From Bacteriovoracaceae bacterium (lineage in GTDB: Bacteria; Bdellovibrionota; Bacteriovoracia; Bacteriovoracales; Bacteriovoracaceae): 21,920 nucleotides of DNA. The translations under genes were made by a program, and so were the position numbers. Positions 1 to 7,243 of the stretch are shown piece by piece. The notes below the pieces were generated by a model. That model made no database searches. It had not been told where the DNA came from and worked only from the letters and a program-made list of their open reading frames with translations. The first letter of the stretch is position 1. Every line of letters begins with the position of its first letter. The stretch covers positions 1-21,920 of the forward strand of contig CANEVK010000004.1 of the NCBI GenBank assembly GCA_947442115.1. The letters run 5' to 3'.

Positions 1-750
1 AAAGCCGAGATCGATCCTCAACTCATGAATATGGAAGATTTCGTTGCTCATAAAAATTTAGCAACTAAAAAAGCTCTTCAACAAAATAATGCTTATGGGC
101 TTCCAGTCAAAGGGCAAGTTCAAAAAGCTGCCTTAGAAAATAATTTAAAAACGACCCAGACGATTAATGAGTTAGGCAGCCTAGATAAAGGTGTCTCTTC
201 TCAAAGTATGAATTCTCAACAGTTCATTTTAAATTCTCAAATTGATTTAGGTTCTAATCTTAAGACAAACGATGTTCAGGCTTCAGTCAAAACATTTGAT
301 ATGTCTCAAATTAAAACTGATAACCCGAACCAAATCATGACACAGATTACAGATTATATTGTTCAGGCCAAAGCCGCTAAGGAACCAACTGTTAATCTTC
401 GAGTGAATCATGAAGAGCTTGGCATGATTGATATCACAGTGAATAAGATGGCTTCTTCTGATGCTATTGCGATTAATATCGGTGCTCACTCAGTTGATGG
501 GAAAAATTTCTTTCAAGCAAATTCGAAAGATCTTTTCTCTCATCTCACAAGCTCTGGATTAAATATTTCTGATCTTAAAGTAGAAACTCCAAACCAGACG
601 GCCAAGAATGATTTTGATTTTGGTGGCCAATCTGGTCGTGGAAGTTTTGGACAAGAGAAGCAGTTTAACTCTGAACAGAATCAGAGACGTCATGAGTCTG
701 AGCGTCGTCAGGAACTTTGGAACCTTCTTAAAGATAAGGAAGCAGCCTAA
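1..750 (+). CDS. fliK: Flagellar hook-length control protein FliK, C-terminal part (5' end outside window)
   Basis: The frame is open from the first base, so the gene begins upstream of the window; the ATG at 25 is internal. About 249 residues are visible. The first half is a low-complexity, Gln/Asn/Ser/Lys-rich linker. It is followed by the FliK C-terminal (Flg_hook) fold, marked by LRVNHEELGMIDITV at about 394-438. The family consensus is L-R-L-x-P-x-x-L-G, and here His replaces the usual Pro. The end is a hydrophilic Gln/Arg/Glu-rich tail. FliK is the secreted ruler that measures the hook and switches the flagellar export gate from hook to filament substrates. Its stop overlaps the flgD start by one base (TAATG), which indicates translational coupling, and flgD and flgE follow as expected for a hook operon. 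The family call is firm from domain and context; the N-terminal part is unseen. Confidence 0.85.
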   Translation, partial: KAEIDPQLMNMEDFVAHKNLATKKALQQNNAYGLPVKGQVQKAALENNLKTTQTINELGSLDKGVSSQSMNSQQFILNSQIDLGSNLKTNDVQASVKTFDMSQIKTDNPNQIMTQITDYIVQAKAAKEPTVNLRVNHEELGMIDITVNKMASSDAIAINIGAHSVDGKNFFQANSKDLFSHLTSSGLNISDLKVETPNQTAKNDFDFGGQSGRGSFGQEKQFNSEQNQRRHESERRQELWNLLKDKEAA

Positions 751-1694
751 TGCCTGAAATCGGACGCCCAACCACTCAACAAGAAATGCAATACCGTCAG
801 GTCGAGATGGGACCAAAATCTCTTGCCGGCAAGGGTATGTCAGAGTCTCAAAAGAAAGAAGCTCTGATTAATAAGATCACTGGTTACAAACCAAAAAATG
901 AAGTTTTTAAAGAAGGCCCACATAACCAAATGGGTAAAGATGAATTTCTTAAACTTCTGACTTATCAGTTACAAAATCAAGATCCCATGAACCCGATGGA
1001 TCAAAGTAAGTTTACAGGTGAATTAGCGCAGTTTTCTCAATTAGAGCAACTAGCGGCTTTAAATAAAAAATTTGATGAAGGTAATAAGACTCAAGCAATT
1101 CAAGATAAGTTTTATGCTGCTTCGTTTGTTGGTAAAAAAGTTGTGACGACTGGATCATCAATCGATATTAAAGAAAATGGTGATTCTGGAGATGTCCTCT
1201 TTAAATTAGATGGGCAATCTTCACGTGTCATGATTCGTGTACTTGATTCCAAAAATAATATTGCTTCAGAAATTTGGAAAGAAGGTTTATCTCAAGGTGC
1301 TCACCAAGTGACTTGGGATGGTGTGGCCCTCGATGGTACTCCTGCTGTTAAAGGAAAATATACAGTTCAAGTGAAAGCTTGGGATGAAATGGGTCAAGAA
1401 GTAGGCACTCGTACAGAGGCGACAGGAATTGTTCAAAGTGTAACGTTCGAGCAAGGTGAACCTGTGCTTACTGTGAATGGCCAAAAAGTTTTCTTGAGAG
1501 ATGTTGCAAGTTTTCATACAGCTGATGCACAAACACATTTTATGAATCAAAATAATGCAGCACAGGCATTAAATTCCGGCTTGTCGGGGCATAACGGTTC
1601 GATACAATTTAATAATAACGGAACAAATGCGAATAGTGTTCCGACTCAGCAAGCACTAAATGCTTACTCTGAGAATGCAGGAATTTACGATTAA
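750..1694 (+). CDS. flgD: Flagellar hook-capping (hook assembly scaffold) protein FlgD
   Basis: FlgD forms the cap on the growing hook under which FlgE subunits assemble. The family signature is clear at residues 62-105 (DEFLKLLTYQLQNQDPMNPM, then a FSQLEQL segment). An Ig/Tudor-like domain follows at about 125-250, including VTWDGVALDG and GKYTVQVKAWD. The protein is 314 residues, longer than the roughly 230 typical of enterobacterial FlgD. The surplus is a 60-residue N-terminal extension before the core and an Asn/Gln-rich C-terminal tail of about 55 residues. The ATG at 750 overlaps the fliK stop. It lies between fliK and a TIGR02530 gene, then flgE, a standard hook cluster. Confidence 0.96.
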   Translation: MPEIGRPTTQQEMQYRQVEMGPKSLAGKGMSESQKKEALINKITGYKPKNEVFKEGPHNQMGKDEFLKLLTYQLQNQDPMNPMDQSKFTGELAQFSQLEQLAALNKKFDEGNKTQAIQDKFYAASFVGKKVVTTGSSIDIKENGDSGDVLFKLDGQSSRVMIRVLDSKNNIASEIWKEGLSQGAHQVTWDGVALDGTPAVKGKYTVQVKAWDEMGQEVGTRTEATGIVQSVTFEQGEPVLTVNGQKVFLRDVASFHTADAQTHFMNQNNAAQALNSGLSGHNGSIQFNNNGTNANSVPTQQALNAYSENAGIYD

Positions 1695-1695
1695 T

Positions 1696-2130
1696 ATGAA
1701 CAAGGTGAATTCGTTCTTAATACCAAATGTATCTTCTCTTCCATCTGATACTCAGAAGGCGGAGAAAGCAAATGCCCTTAAGCAGGGTGAGAAGAGCGAG
1801 TTTAAAGGTCTTGTCGATCAGCTTTCTCAACAGGATTTGAGACAACCTCAAGTTTCTGAGAAAAACGTTGGTCAGGAAGTTAATGTTTCCTCTCATGCAA
1901 TGAAAAGATTGCAGGAGAGAAATATAGAGCTTGATGGAAATGAGTACATGAAGCTTAAAGAGGCGATGAGTAAGTTAAAGAACAAGGGCGGTCATGACTC
2001 TCTTGTGATCACAAACAAAGCGGCTTATGTCGTTGACGTAGATAAAAATACGGTGGTCACAGCAGTGGATAAAAACAACATGAACGAAAATGTTTTTACG
2101 AAAATCGATTCGACAATATTTATGATGTAA
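1696..2130 (+). CDS. Flagellar operon protein, TIGR02530 family
   Basis: This small cytosolic protein of 144 residues matches the flagellar operon protein family TIGR02530, found between flgD and flgE in many Gram-positive and delta-type flagellar clusters. Its molecular role is not established. Family hallmarks are SSHAMKRLQERNIEL at residues 66-80, a KNKGGHDSLV segment, and the ending TVVTAVDKNNMNENVFTKID. The N-terminal 60 residues are hydrophilic and variable. I chose the ATG at 1696, one base after the flgD stop and preceded by GCAGGAA. An earlier in-frame start at 1660 would lie inside flgD and add residues outside the family. The position directly upstream of the hook protein supports a role in hook assembly. 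Confidence 0.88.
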   Translation: MNKVNSFLIPNVSSLPSDTQKAEKANALKQGEKSEFKGLVDQLSQQDLRQPQVSEKNVGQEVNVSSHAMKRLQERNIELDGNEYMKLKEAMSKLKNKGGHDSLVITNKAAYVVDVDKNTVVTAVDKNNMNENVFTKIDSTIFMM

Positions 2131-2264
2131 ATCTGCTAAGGAGTGGCAGAGAAACATAGGTACTTAATATTAATTTGGTGTAGGTGGCTGGTCCTTTTCT
2201 GGAAGCCATGGATGAGAGCCTGTAGTGCTCAAATCCCCTCGCCCGGAGTCTAGGAGGGACAGTT

Positions 2265-3548
2265 ATGAGTATGCTTTCGTCATTTAACATTGGTGTTACA
2301 GGTCTAAACGCTGCTGGTCAGAGCATGTCAGTGATCGGTGACAACATCGCCAACGCAGGCACTTACGGATTCAAAGGTTCAAGAGCTGAATTCCAAGACA
2401 TGCTTTCAAATTCTTTAAAAGGAATTGATGGTGGAGATCAAGTTGGATCTGGTACAAAACTTGCGCATGTAACTTCACAGTTTACTCAAGGAACTGTCGC
2501 TCGTACAAACAACATTACAGACATTGCGATTAACGGAAACGGCTTTTTCCAAGTCGATGCACCGTTTGGTAAAGGATATACTCGTGATGGAGCTTTCCAT
2601 TTTGATAAAGAAGGCTACATGGTTAACGGTGATGGTTACAAAGTTCAAGGTTTCCAACCTGATGAAAAAGGTAATATCACAACTAAATCGGGTGCTATTA
2701 AACTAGGAAATACAACAATCCCAGCGACTCCAACTTCAGATGTTACTTTTTCAATGAACCTTGATTCAAGAGATCCTGTGAAAAAATTTGATCCTGCAAA
2801 CCCTGAAAAATCTTCTAACTTTAACACATCAGTGACTGTGTATGACAACGTTGGTACAGCTCACCTGATGACTGTTTACTTCAATAAAGCCGCTGACGGT
2901 GCAAACTGGGAGTATCATGCCATGATTGATGGTGCTGATGCTGCTGGTGGAATTCCAGGCAAGATGGTTGAAATGGCCAATGGTCAATTAAAGTTCAACC
3001 AAAAAGGTGTTTTAGAAGAAGAAATTCCTGGTGCCAATAGCTTTAACTTCAATAAAGGCGCAGCTCCTGGACAAAAAATTGCTCTTAACTTTGGATCTTC
3101 GCTTAAAGAAGGTGGAACAGGTCTTGATGCTGCGACTCAGTTTGGCTCTAAGCACTCTGTGGCCCGTCATACGCAAGATGGTTCTTCAGCGGCTACTCTT
3201 TCTTCAATGTCATTCAATGATATGGGTGTTCTTACAGCTGTTTATGATAACGGTGTTCAACGTGAGCTTGGCCAAGTGGCCGTGGCAAAATTCGAGAACA
3301 ATGAAGGTCTTTTTAAGACAGGTAAAAACCTCTTCAAAGAAACTCGTAAATCTGGTCAAGCTGCTCTTGGAAAACCAGGTGCAGATGGTCGTGGTGAAGT
3401 TCTTTCAAAATCGATTGAACAATCCAATATCGATCTCGCTTCAGAATTTATTAACTTAATGGCAGCTCAGCGTAACTTCCAAGCTAACACTAAAACGATC
3501 ACAACTTCAGATCAGATGTTACAAGAAGTTCTGAACATTAAGCGCTAA
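2265..3548 (+). CDS. flgE: Flagellar hook protein FlgE
   Basis: FlgE polymerises outside the cell into the curved hook that joins the basal body to the filament. The 427-residue protein has the N-terminal rod/hook motif (SFNIGVTGLNAAGQSMSVIG, then DNIANAGTYGFKGSRAEF), the FlgE-specific middle domain with SDVTFSMNLDSRDP near residue 160, and the C-terminal helix FINLMAAQRNFQANTKTI typical of secreted axial proteins. There is no signal peptide, as expected for a type III flagellar substrate. The ATG follows a strong Shine-Dalgarno (TAGGAGGGA at 2251-2259). The 134-base gap after the TIGR02530 gene may give a separate leader or promoter; a C-rich TCCCCTC at 2234-2240 could weakly pair with the ribosome site. 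A terminator follows the stop. Confidence 0.97.
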   Translation: MSMLSSFNIGVTGLNAAGQSMSVIGDNIANAGTYGFKGSRAEFQDMLSNSLKGIDGGDQVGSGTKLAHVTSQFTQGTVARTNNITDIAINGNGFFQVDAPFGKGYTRDGAFHFDKEGYMVNGDGYKVQGFQPDEKGNITTKSGAIKLGNTTIPATPTSDVTFSMNLDSRDPVKKFDPANPEKSSNFNTSVTVYDNVGTAHLMTVYFNKAADGANWEYHAMIDGADAAGGIPGKMVEMANGQLKFNQKGVLEEEIPGANSFNFNKGAAPGQKIALNFGSSLKEGGTGLDAATQFGSKHSVARHTQDGSSAATLSSMSFNDMGVLTAVYDNGVQRELGQVAVAKFENNEGLFKTGKNLFKETRKSGQAALGKPGADGRGEVLSKSIEQSNIDLASEFINLMAAQRNFQANTKTITTSDQMLQEVLNIKR

Positions 3549-3556
3549 TAGGTCCT

Positions 3557-3584
3557 AGTCCCTAACTCCAAGTCCTAAACTCCA
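3557..3584 (+). repeat. Imperfect 14-bp tandem duplication after flgE
   Basis: Two adjacent 14-base units, 3557-3570 and 3571-3584, agree at 12 of 14 positions (agtccctaactcca and agtcctaaactcca). They sit between the flgE stop and the terminator hairpin and probably reflect slippage or local duplication. Confidence 0.6.
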
Positions 3585-3586
3585 CT

Positions 3587-3615
3587 AGGAGGTCAGCGAA
3601 AGCTGGCCTCCTTTT
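3587..3615 (+). terminator. Rho-independent terminator of the flagellar hook operon
   Basis: An 11-base-pair stem (AGGAGGTCAGC with GCTGGCCTCCT, one G-T wobble) encloses a GAAA tetraloop at 3598-3601 and is followed by a short T tract. It lies 38 bases after the flgE stop. Confidence 0.9.
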
Positions 3616-3616
3616 A

Positions 3617-3622
3617 TAAAAT
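3617..3622 (+). promoter_or_regulatory. Possible -10 element close to a start codon
   Basis: TAAAAT (within TTTATAAAATAA) ends seven bases before the ATG at 3630, which has no Shine-Dalgarno. If used, the transcript would be essentially leaderless. No convincing -35 is visible, so this is a weak call. Confidence 0.3.
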
Positions 3623-3629
3623 AAAAATT

Positions 3630-3953
3630 ATGAAAATTCTCATCACTCTTTTGTTTCTAGCAAATTTCTCTTTTGGAGAAACGCTCCAACCCGTTCAAGG
3701 TCTCTATTATTGCGATCAAGGTAATGAAGAATCCATATGTGATCAAATTATAAAAACATTTTATTCAGGTGATAAATTAAGCGCCATACGAGTTGAGTAT
3801 GTCGGGGAATGTGGCTCTATGGGTCCCTATACTTACTATTGTGAAGATAATGTTTGTGAGGATCCAGGATTAAAATTTGTTTTTGAAGATAACCGTAACT
3901 ACTATTGGACGAATAAGCAGTACGGTTTTGAGTGTTACTTTAAGAAAAAATAG
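3630..3953 (+). CDS. Small secreted six-cysteine protein of unknown function
   Basis: I do not recognise this 107-residue protein. It starts with a short signal peptide (MKILITLLFLANFSFG, likely cleavage near residue 16-17). The mature part is acidic and aromatic with six cysteines at 28, 37, 61, 71, 76 and 102, an even number that suits three disulfides in the periplasm or outside the cell. There is no membrane segment after the signal. The gene sits just downstream of the flgE terminator and ends two bases from the convergent ferredoxin gene. The start has no ribosome site; an AT-rich TATAAAAT lies just before it. It could be a lineage-specific envelope protein. Confidence 0.7.
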   Translation: MKILITLLFLANFSFGETLQPVQGLYYCDQGNEESICDQIIKTFYSGDKLSAIRVEYVGECGSMGPYTYYCEDNVCEDPGLKFVFEDNRNYYWTNKQYGFECYFKKK

Positions 3954-3955
3954 AC

Positions 3956-4186
3956 TTAACCGTCATTTCCAATCGCTTCAACTGGGCAGGCAGCTAAAGC
4001 ATTTTCCGCTTCTTGTAGTTCAGCAGGTGTCTGGGGCTGAAGTTTTACAAAAGCATGCCCCTCATTATCGTTCATCGCAAAAAATTTAGGAGCTTCAACA
4101 CAGCAGGCATCGCAAGCAATACATTGGTCATCAACGTAGTATTTTCCTGCCAAGTTTTCACTGAATCTTGAATTTTTATCTGCCAT
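3956..4186 (-). CDS. Ferredoxin with a single [4Fe-4S] cluster
   Basis: This 76-residue soluble electron carrier has the ligand pattern C22-x-x-C25-x-x-C28 and a distant C67-P68, with an extra C29. That is the monocluster 4Fe-4S ferredoxin type, in which a second cluster motif is lost. The sequence around the ligands (CIACDACCVEAPKFF and the ending CPVEAIGND) is typical of the family. The ATG is preceded by GGAG eight bases upstream. It starts 23 bases after the parvulin gene on the same strand, so the two are probably co-transcribed. The redox partner cannot be told from context. Confidence 0.92.
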   Translation of the reverse strand: MADKNSRFSENLAGKYYVDDQCIACDACCVEAPKFFAMNDNEGHAFVKLQPQTPAELQEAENALAACPVEAIGNDG

Positions 4187-4209
4187 GTGAAACTCCGTTA
4201 AAATAATGC

Positions 4210-5691
4210 TTAAATAACTGAAGGGTTTGTAACAATTTTAGCTTTGTTGTTCAAGGCCTTCATAAGTTCTTCACGAGTCTTTCTTGAGAGAGATTGATTC
4301 TGTGAGCTTGTTTCATTCTTAAGTTGGTCTTCGACTTTTTTATTTTCAAGCTGAGTGGATGAATTAACTTTCACTAGAAAAATTGTTCCAGCATTCCCGA
4401 AATTCAATGTCGTTCCTTGAGGTGATTTAAAAAGTTCCTCTGCCTCTTTAGGCGAAAGATTGAGCTGTCCAATGGACTGATCGTATTGGTTAACATCGGC
4501 ATTTTTGAAAAATTGAGCATCAAGCTTTTTTTGGAGTGTCTCAAGCTCAGCAACTTTATTCTCTTTGAGAAGGTTTGAAATTCGTTCCTGCTCAGTTTTC
4601 AATAGTTGATCAAGATCTTGAGCTTTTGTCTTTTGGATCAAAAGACGGGCAAGTTCAGTTTTTACTGAATCAAGAGATTGTTTTTTTGCTGCTTTTTTAT
4701 CTTCAACTAAAATCAGATGATAACCAAACTCCGTTTTTACAGGTTCAGATATTTTTCCAGAGGCAAGTCCAAAGGCAACTTTTTCAAAAGCAGGAACCAT
4801 TCTTCCGGCCGAAAACCACCCAAGATCTCCACCATTGTTTTTGCCAGAAGGATCTTCAGTTTCTTTCGATGCGATTGAGGCAAAGTTTTTATTGTTAACT
4901 TTTGCTTTGATCGCTTTAATCTTATCCATGGCCTTAGCATCATCACCCTTAATAAGGATGTGGCGGGCCTTTACCTCTTCAGGTTGATTATACTTACTTA
5001 AATTTTCATTATAAGTTGACTCAAGGATTTTGGCATTTTCGGCCTTGGCCACATAATCATTAATTTCCTGCTCCGTGACACTGACCAGAGGGGCCAGAGA
5101 TTGGCGACTAATCTTGATCCCGTGAACATTTACAACAGTATTTTTGAAGTTCAAGACATCTTTCACAAAGTTTTCAGAAACAAGACTTGAGTTAAAGAGC
5201 TCATCAAATTTTTTCTGCTTTATGTCATTTCCGATAAGTTCTTCAAACTGCGTAGGTGTATAGCCATTAGTCTGAAGAAGGTTTCTGTATAAATTGACGT
5301 CGAATTGCTCACTTCTTTTAAAATACTGGAGATTTTTGATCTCGCTTTTGATCTCATCGAGAGAAATTTCTAAACCCATGTTTTTCGCAGCGTTTCCAGT
5401 AAGTTTCTGTTGAATCAATCCAGTAATGATGGACTGCTTTATTCCCATCTCTTCAATTTGTTTTTGACTCAAGCCTTTTCCACCCATCATTTGTGAATAG
5501 AAATCAACCTGACGACTTAGGGCCGTTTGATATTCTTTAATTGTTACCGGAGTGCCGTCGACAGTTGCGACATTCTTACCTCCGCCCAGAGAGAACTTGT
5601 CATATCCACTAAAAAGGAAACTTGCCGTAATGATGAGAAAGATAAAGGTCAGGATAAAGTAAGACATCTTACTAGCAAAAGCATTTTTCAT
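4210..5691 (-). CDS. Membrane-anchored parvulin-type peptidyl-prolyl isomerase (PpiD/SurA-like)
   Basis: The 493-residue protein has PpiD-like order. There is a single N-terminal membrane anchor at residues 11-29 with a short cytoplasmic head. A SurA/PpiD-type helical chaperone domain spans about 40-180 and includes DGTPVTIKEYQTAL. A parvulin rotamase domain covers about 238-332 (VKARHILIKGD, GGDLGWFSAGRMVPAFE, TEFGYHLILVE). A helical C-terminal segment closes it. Such proteins act at the periplasmic face of the inner membrane on newly exported proteins. It has one parvulin domain, whereas SurA usually has two. The ATG is preceded by AAAGGAAT. It is divergent from the mreC operon across 147 bases and heads the operon with the ferredoxin. 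Confidence 0.9.
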   Translation of the reverse strand: MKNAFASKMSYFILTFIFLIITASFLFSGYDKFSLGGGKNVATVDGTPVTIKEYQTALSRQVDFYSQMMGGKGLSQKQIEEMGIKQSIITGLIQQKLTGNAAKNMGLEISLDEIKSEIKNLQYFKRSEQFDVNLYRNLLQTNGYTPTQFEELIGNDIKQKKFDELFNSSLVSENFVKDVLNFKNTVVNVHGIKISRQSLAPLVSVTEQEINDYVAKAENAKILESTYNENLSKYNQPEEVKARHILIKGDDAKAMDKIKAIKAKVNNKNFASIASKETEDPSGKNNGGDLGWFSAGRMVPAFEKVAFGLASGKISEPVKTEFGYHLILVEDKKAAKKQSLDSVKTELARLLIQKTKAQDLDQLLKTEQERISNLLKENKVAELETLQKKLDAQFFKNADVNQYDQSIGQLNLSPKEAEELFKSPQGTTLNFGNAGTIFLVKVNSSTQLENKKVEDQLKNETSSQNQSLSRKTREELMKALNNKAKIVTNPSVI

Positions 5692-5838
5692 GGGATTCCT
5701 TTGATCAAAAATAAATGCAAGTCATTTTATCGGGGAACGGTGGCCATGGTCAAAGACTTTTAGAGAGAAACTTCATTGGCATTAAGCATTGATTTGGCTA
5801 CTCTTAAGTGATTAAAGTTTTAAATTTGAGGGCGACGC

Positions 5839-6708
5839 TTGAAACTGATTAATGAGTCTTCGAAAACCAAAATTGTCAATAACTTGATTGTGGCTTTTCT
5901 TGCGGTTTATGGAATCTCGCAAAAACGCTTTGATTTAAGTGAACCAACCCTATTCCACCAATTGGTGACAGAGGTCATATCCCCTGTGCAAGAGGGGCTG
6001 GCCAGTTCAAAAAAATCACTTTCATCCTTTTGGGATAATTATTTGCTCATTGTAAACACGAGCAAAGAAAACAATGTTCTTAAAAAGCAAATTTCTCGTC
6101 TTGAAAGTGACCTCACAACTATGGAAGAAGTGAGAAAAGAGAATTTGAGATTAAAGCGTCTTTTAAGTTACTCAGATGAAATGTCGCACCAGAAAATTAT
6201 GGCCCAGGTTGTGGGGTGGGATTCGGCCAATGAATTCAAAGTCATTCGACTTAATAAAGGGCGTAAGCATGGAATTCAGACCATGGCGCCGGTTATTACG
6301 GATCATGGTTTAGTTGGTTATGTTTACAGAGTGACTGAAAATTTTTCTGATGTTTTAACCATTCTAGATCAAAACAATCGGGTTGACGTGATGGTGGAGA
6401 GAACAAGAACTCATGGAATCGTTGAGGGAGTCTTTAATTTTAAATGTGCTCTTAAATATATTATGCGAAACGAGCCAGTCGAAGTTGGTGATAAATTAAT
6501 CACCGCTGGAGTCGGCGGTATTTATCCTAAAGGTATCAAAGTCGGGATGATTACAGATATTACAAAAGAAAACTTTGGGATGACTCTTTCGATAGAGGTC
6601 ATTCCAAGTGTTGATTTTGATAAGCTGGAGGAAGTGCTCGTACTTGTTGGATCATCAGTAGAAGCTCCGGTGACTGAACCTGTTGCCGTTGGGGAGACAA
6701 AAAAATGA
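5839..6708 (+). CDS. mreC: Rod shape-determining protein MreC
   Basis: MreC is a bitopic scaffold that links the MreB cytoskeleton to PBP2/RodA in the periplasm. The 289 residues give a hydrophobic anchor near 13-27, a coiled coil at about 72-110 (ENNVLKKQISRLESDL, VRKENLRLKRLLSYS), and the twin beta-barrel domain at about 118-272 with VVGWDSANEFKVIRLNKGRK and VGDKLITAGVGGIYPKGIKVG. The start is TTG at 5839, with GAGGG six bases before it and no in-frame ATG until the coiled coil. A TTGGCA at 5776-5781 with TACTCT 17 bases later is a weak promoter candidate. It overlaps mreD by four bases. Confidence 0.96.
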   Translation: MKLINESSKTKIVNNLIVAFLAVYGISQKRFDLSEPTLFHQLVTEVISPVQEGLASSKKSLSSFWDNYLLIVNTSKENNVLKKQISRLESDLTTMEEVRKENLRLKRLLSYSDEMSHQKIMAQVVGWDSANEFKVIRLNKGRKHGIQTMAPVITDHGLVGYVYRVTENFSDVLTILDQNNRVDVMVERTRTHGIVEGVFNFKCALKYIMRNEPVEVGDKLITAGVGGIYPKGIKVGMITDITKENFGMTLSIEVIPSVDFDKLEEVLVLVGSSVEAPVTEPVAVGETKK

Positions 6709-7241
6709 GAATGAGATTTTCACAGATGCTTATATCTTTTGCTATCACACTGGCATTGCTCGTAGGATTTGAGATTGTGACATCAACTTTATTGCCGGCC
6801 CTTGGATGGAAAGAATACAGACTCACCTTTAACGTTCTGATCATTCTCTTCATGGCGATCAAAATGGATTCACCGATTGTTCCTTGGTTAATTCTTGGTC
6901 TTCAATTGATTCATTCCATCTTCTCTATAGAAGGATGGGCCTTGGGAACATTGGCTGGTGTGATTGTGATGTTATCGGCCAATTACCTTAAAGAGATACT
7001 CCAGCTTTCCACTGCCTTTATGACAATGTTGACGGTGCAACTGTTTCAGTTTATTTGGTACCTCACTGTCACTTTGGTCATTTGTTTAAAAATTTCTGAT
7101 TTTGATAAATTTGGTTTAATTCTTTGGAGTTTTATCCCAGGAAGCCTTTTACTATCATTGATTTCTCCTCTCATTTTTTGGTTGCTTGAAATGGTTTGGA
7201 GAGTTCCATCTGAAGGTGGACCTAGAGGAGTAGAGATTTAG
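6705..7241 (+). CDS. mreD: Rod shape-determining membrane protein MreD
   Basis: This is a 178-residue, very hydrophobic protein with about five to six membrane helices and few charges, as in MreD. Segments include ISFAITLALLVGFEIV, FNVLIILFMAI, WLILGLQLIHSIFSI, LGTLAGVIVML and LLLSLISPLIFWLLEMVW. MreD is an inner-membrane partner of MreC in the elongation complex. The ATG lies in an ATGA overlap with the mreC stop, and the next gene starts two bases after its stop, so translation is probably coupled. Sequence conservation in MreD is low; the call rests on length, topology and the fixed mreC-mreD-mrdA-rodA order. Confidence 0.92.
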   Translation: MRMRFSQMLISFAITLALLVGFEIVTSTLLPALGWKEYRLTFNVLIILFMAIKMDSPIVPWLILGLQLIHSIFSIEGWALGTLAGVIVMLSANYLKEILQLSTAFMTMLTVQLFQFIWYLTVTLVICLKISDFDKFGLILWSFIPGSLLLSLISPLIFWLLEMVWRVPSEGGPRGVEI

Positions 7242-7243
7242 AC

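Noticed and set aside
2131..2264. Sigma-54 promoter before flgE (TGGC-containing stretches)
   Set aside because: No GG and GC dinucleotides at the required -24/-12 spacing with a good consensus.
3877..4089. Plus-strand 70-codon frame bridging the convergent secreted protein and ferredoxin genes
   Set aside because: It lies out of frame in one real gene and antisense to the ferredoxin, whose cluster motif is unambiguous.
5527..5763. Plus-strand 78-codon frame across the start of the parvulin gene
   Set aside because: It is antisense to the signal-anchor region, has no family features and no ribosome site.
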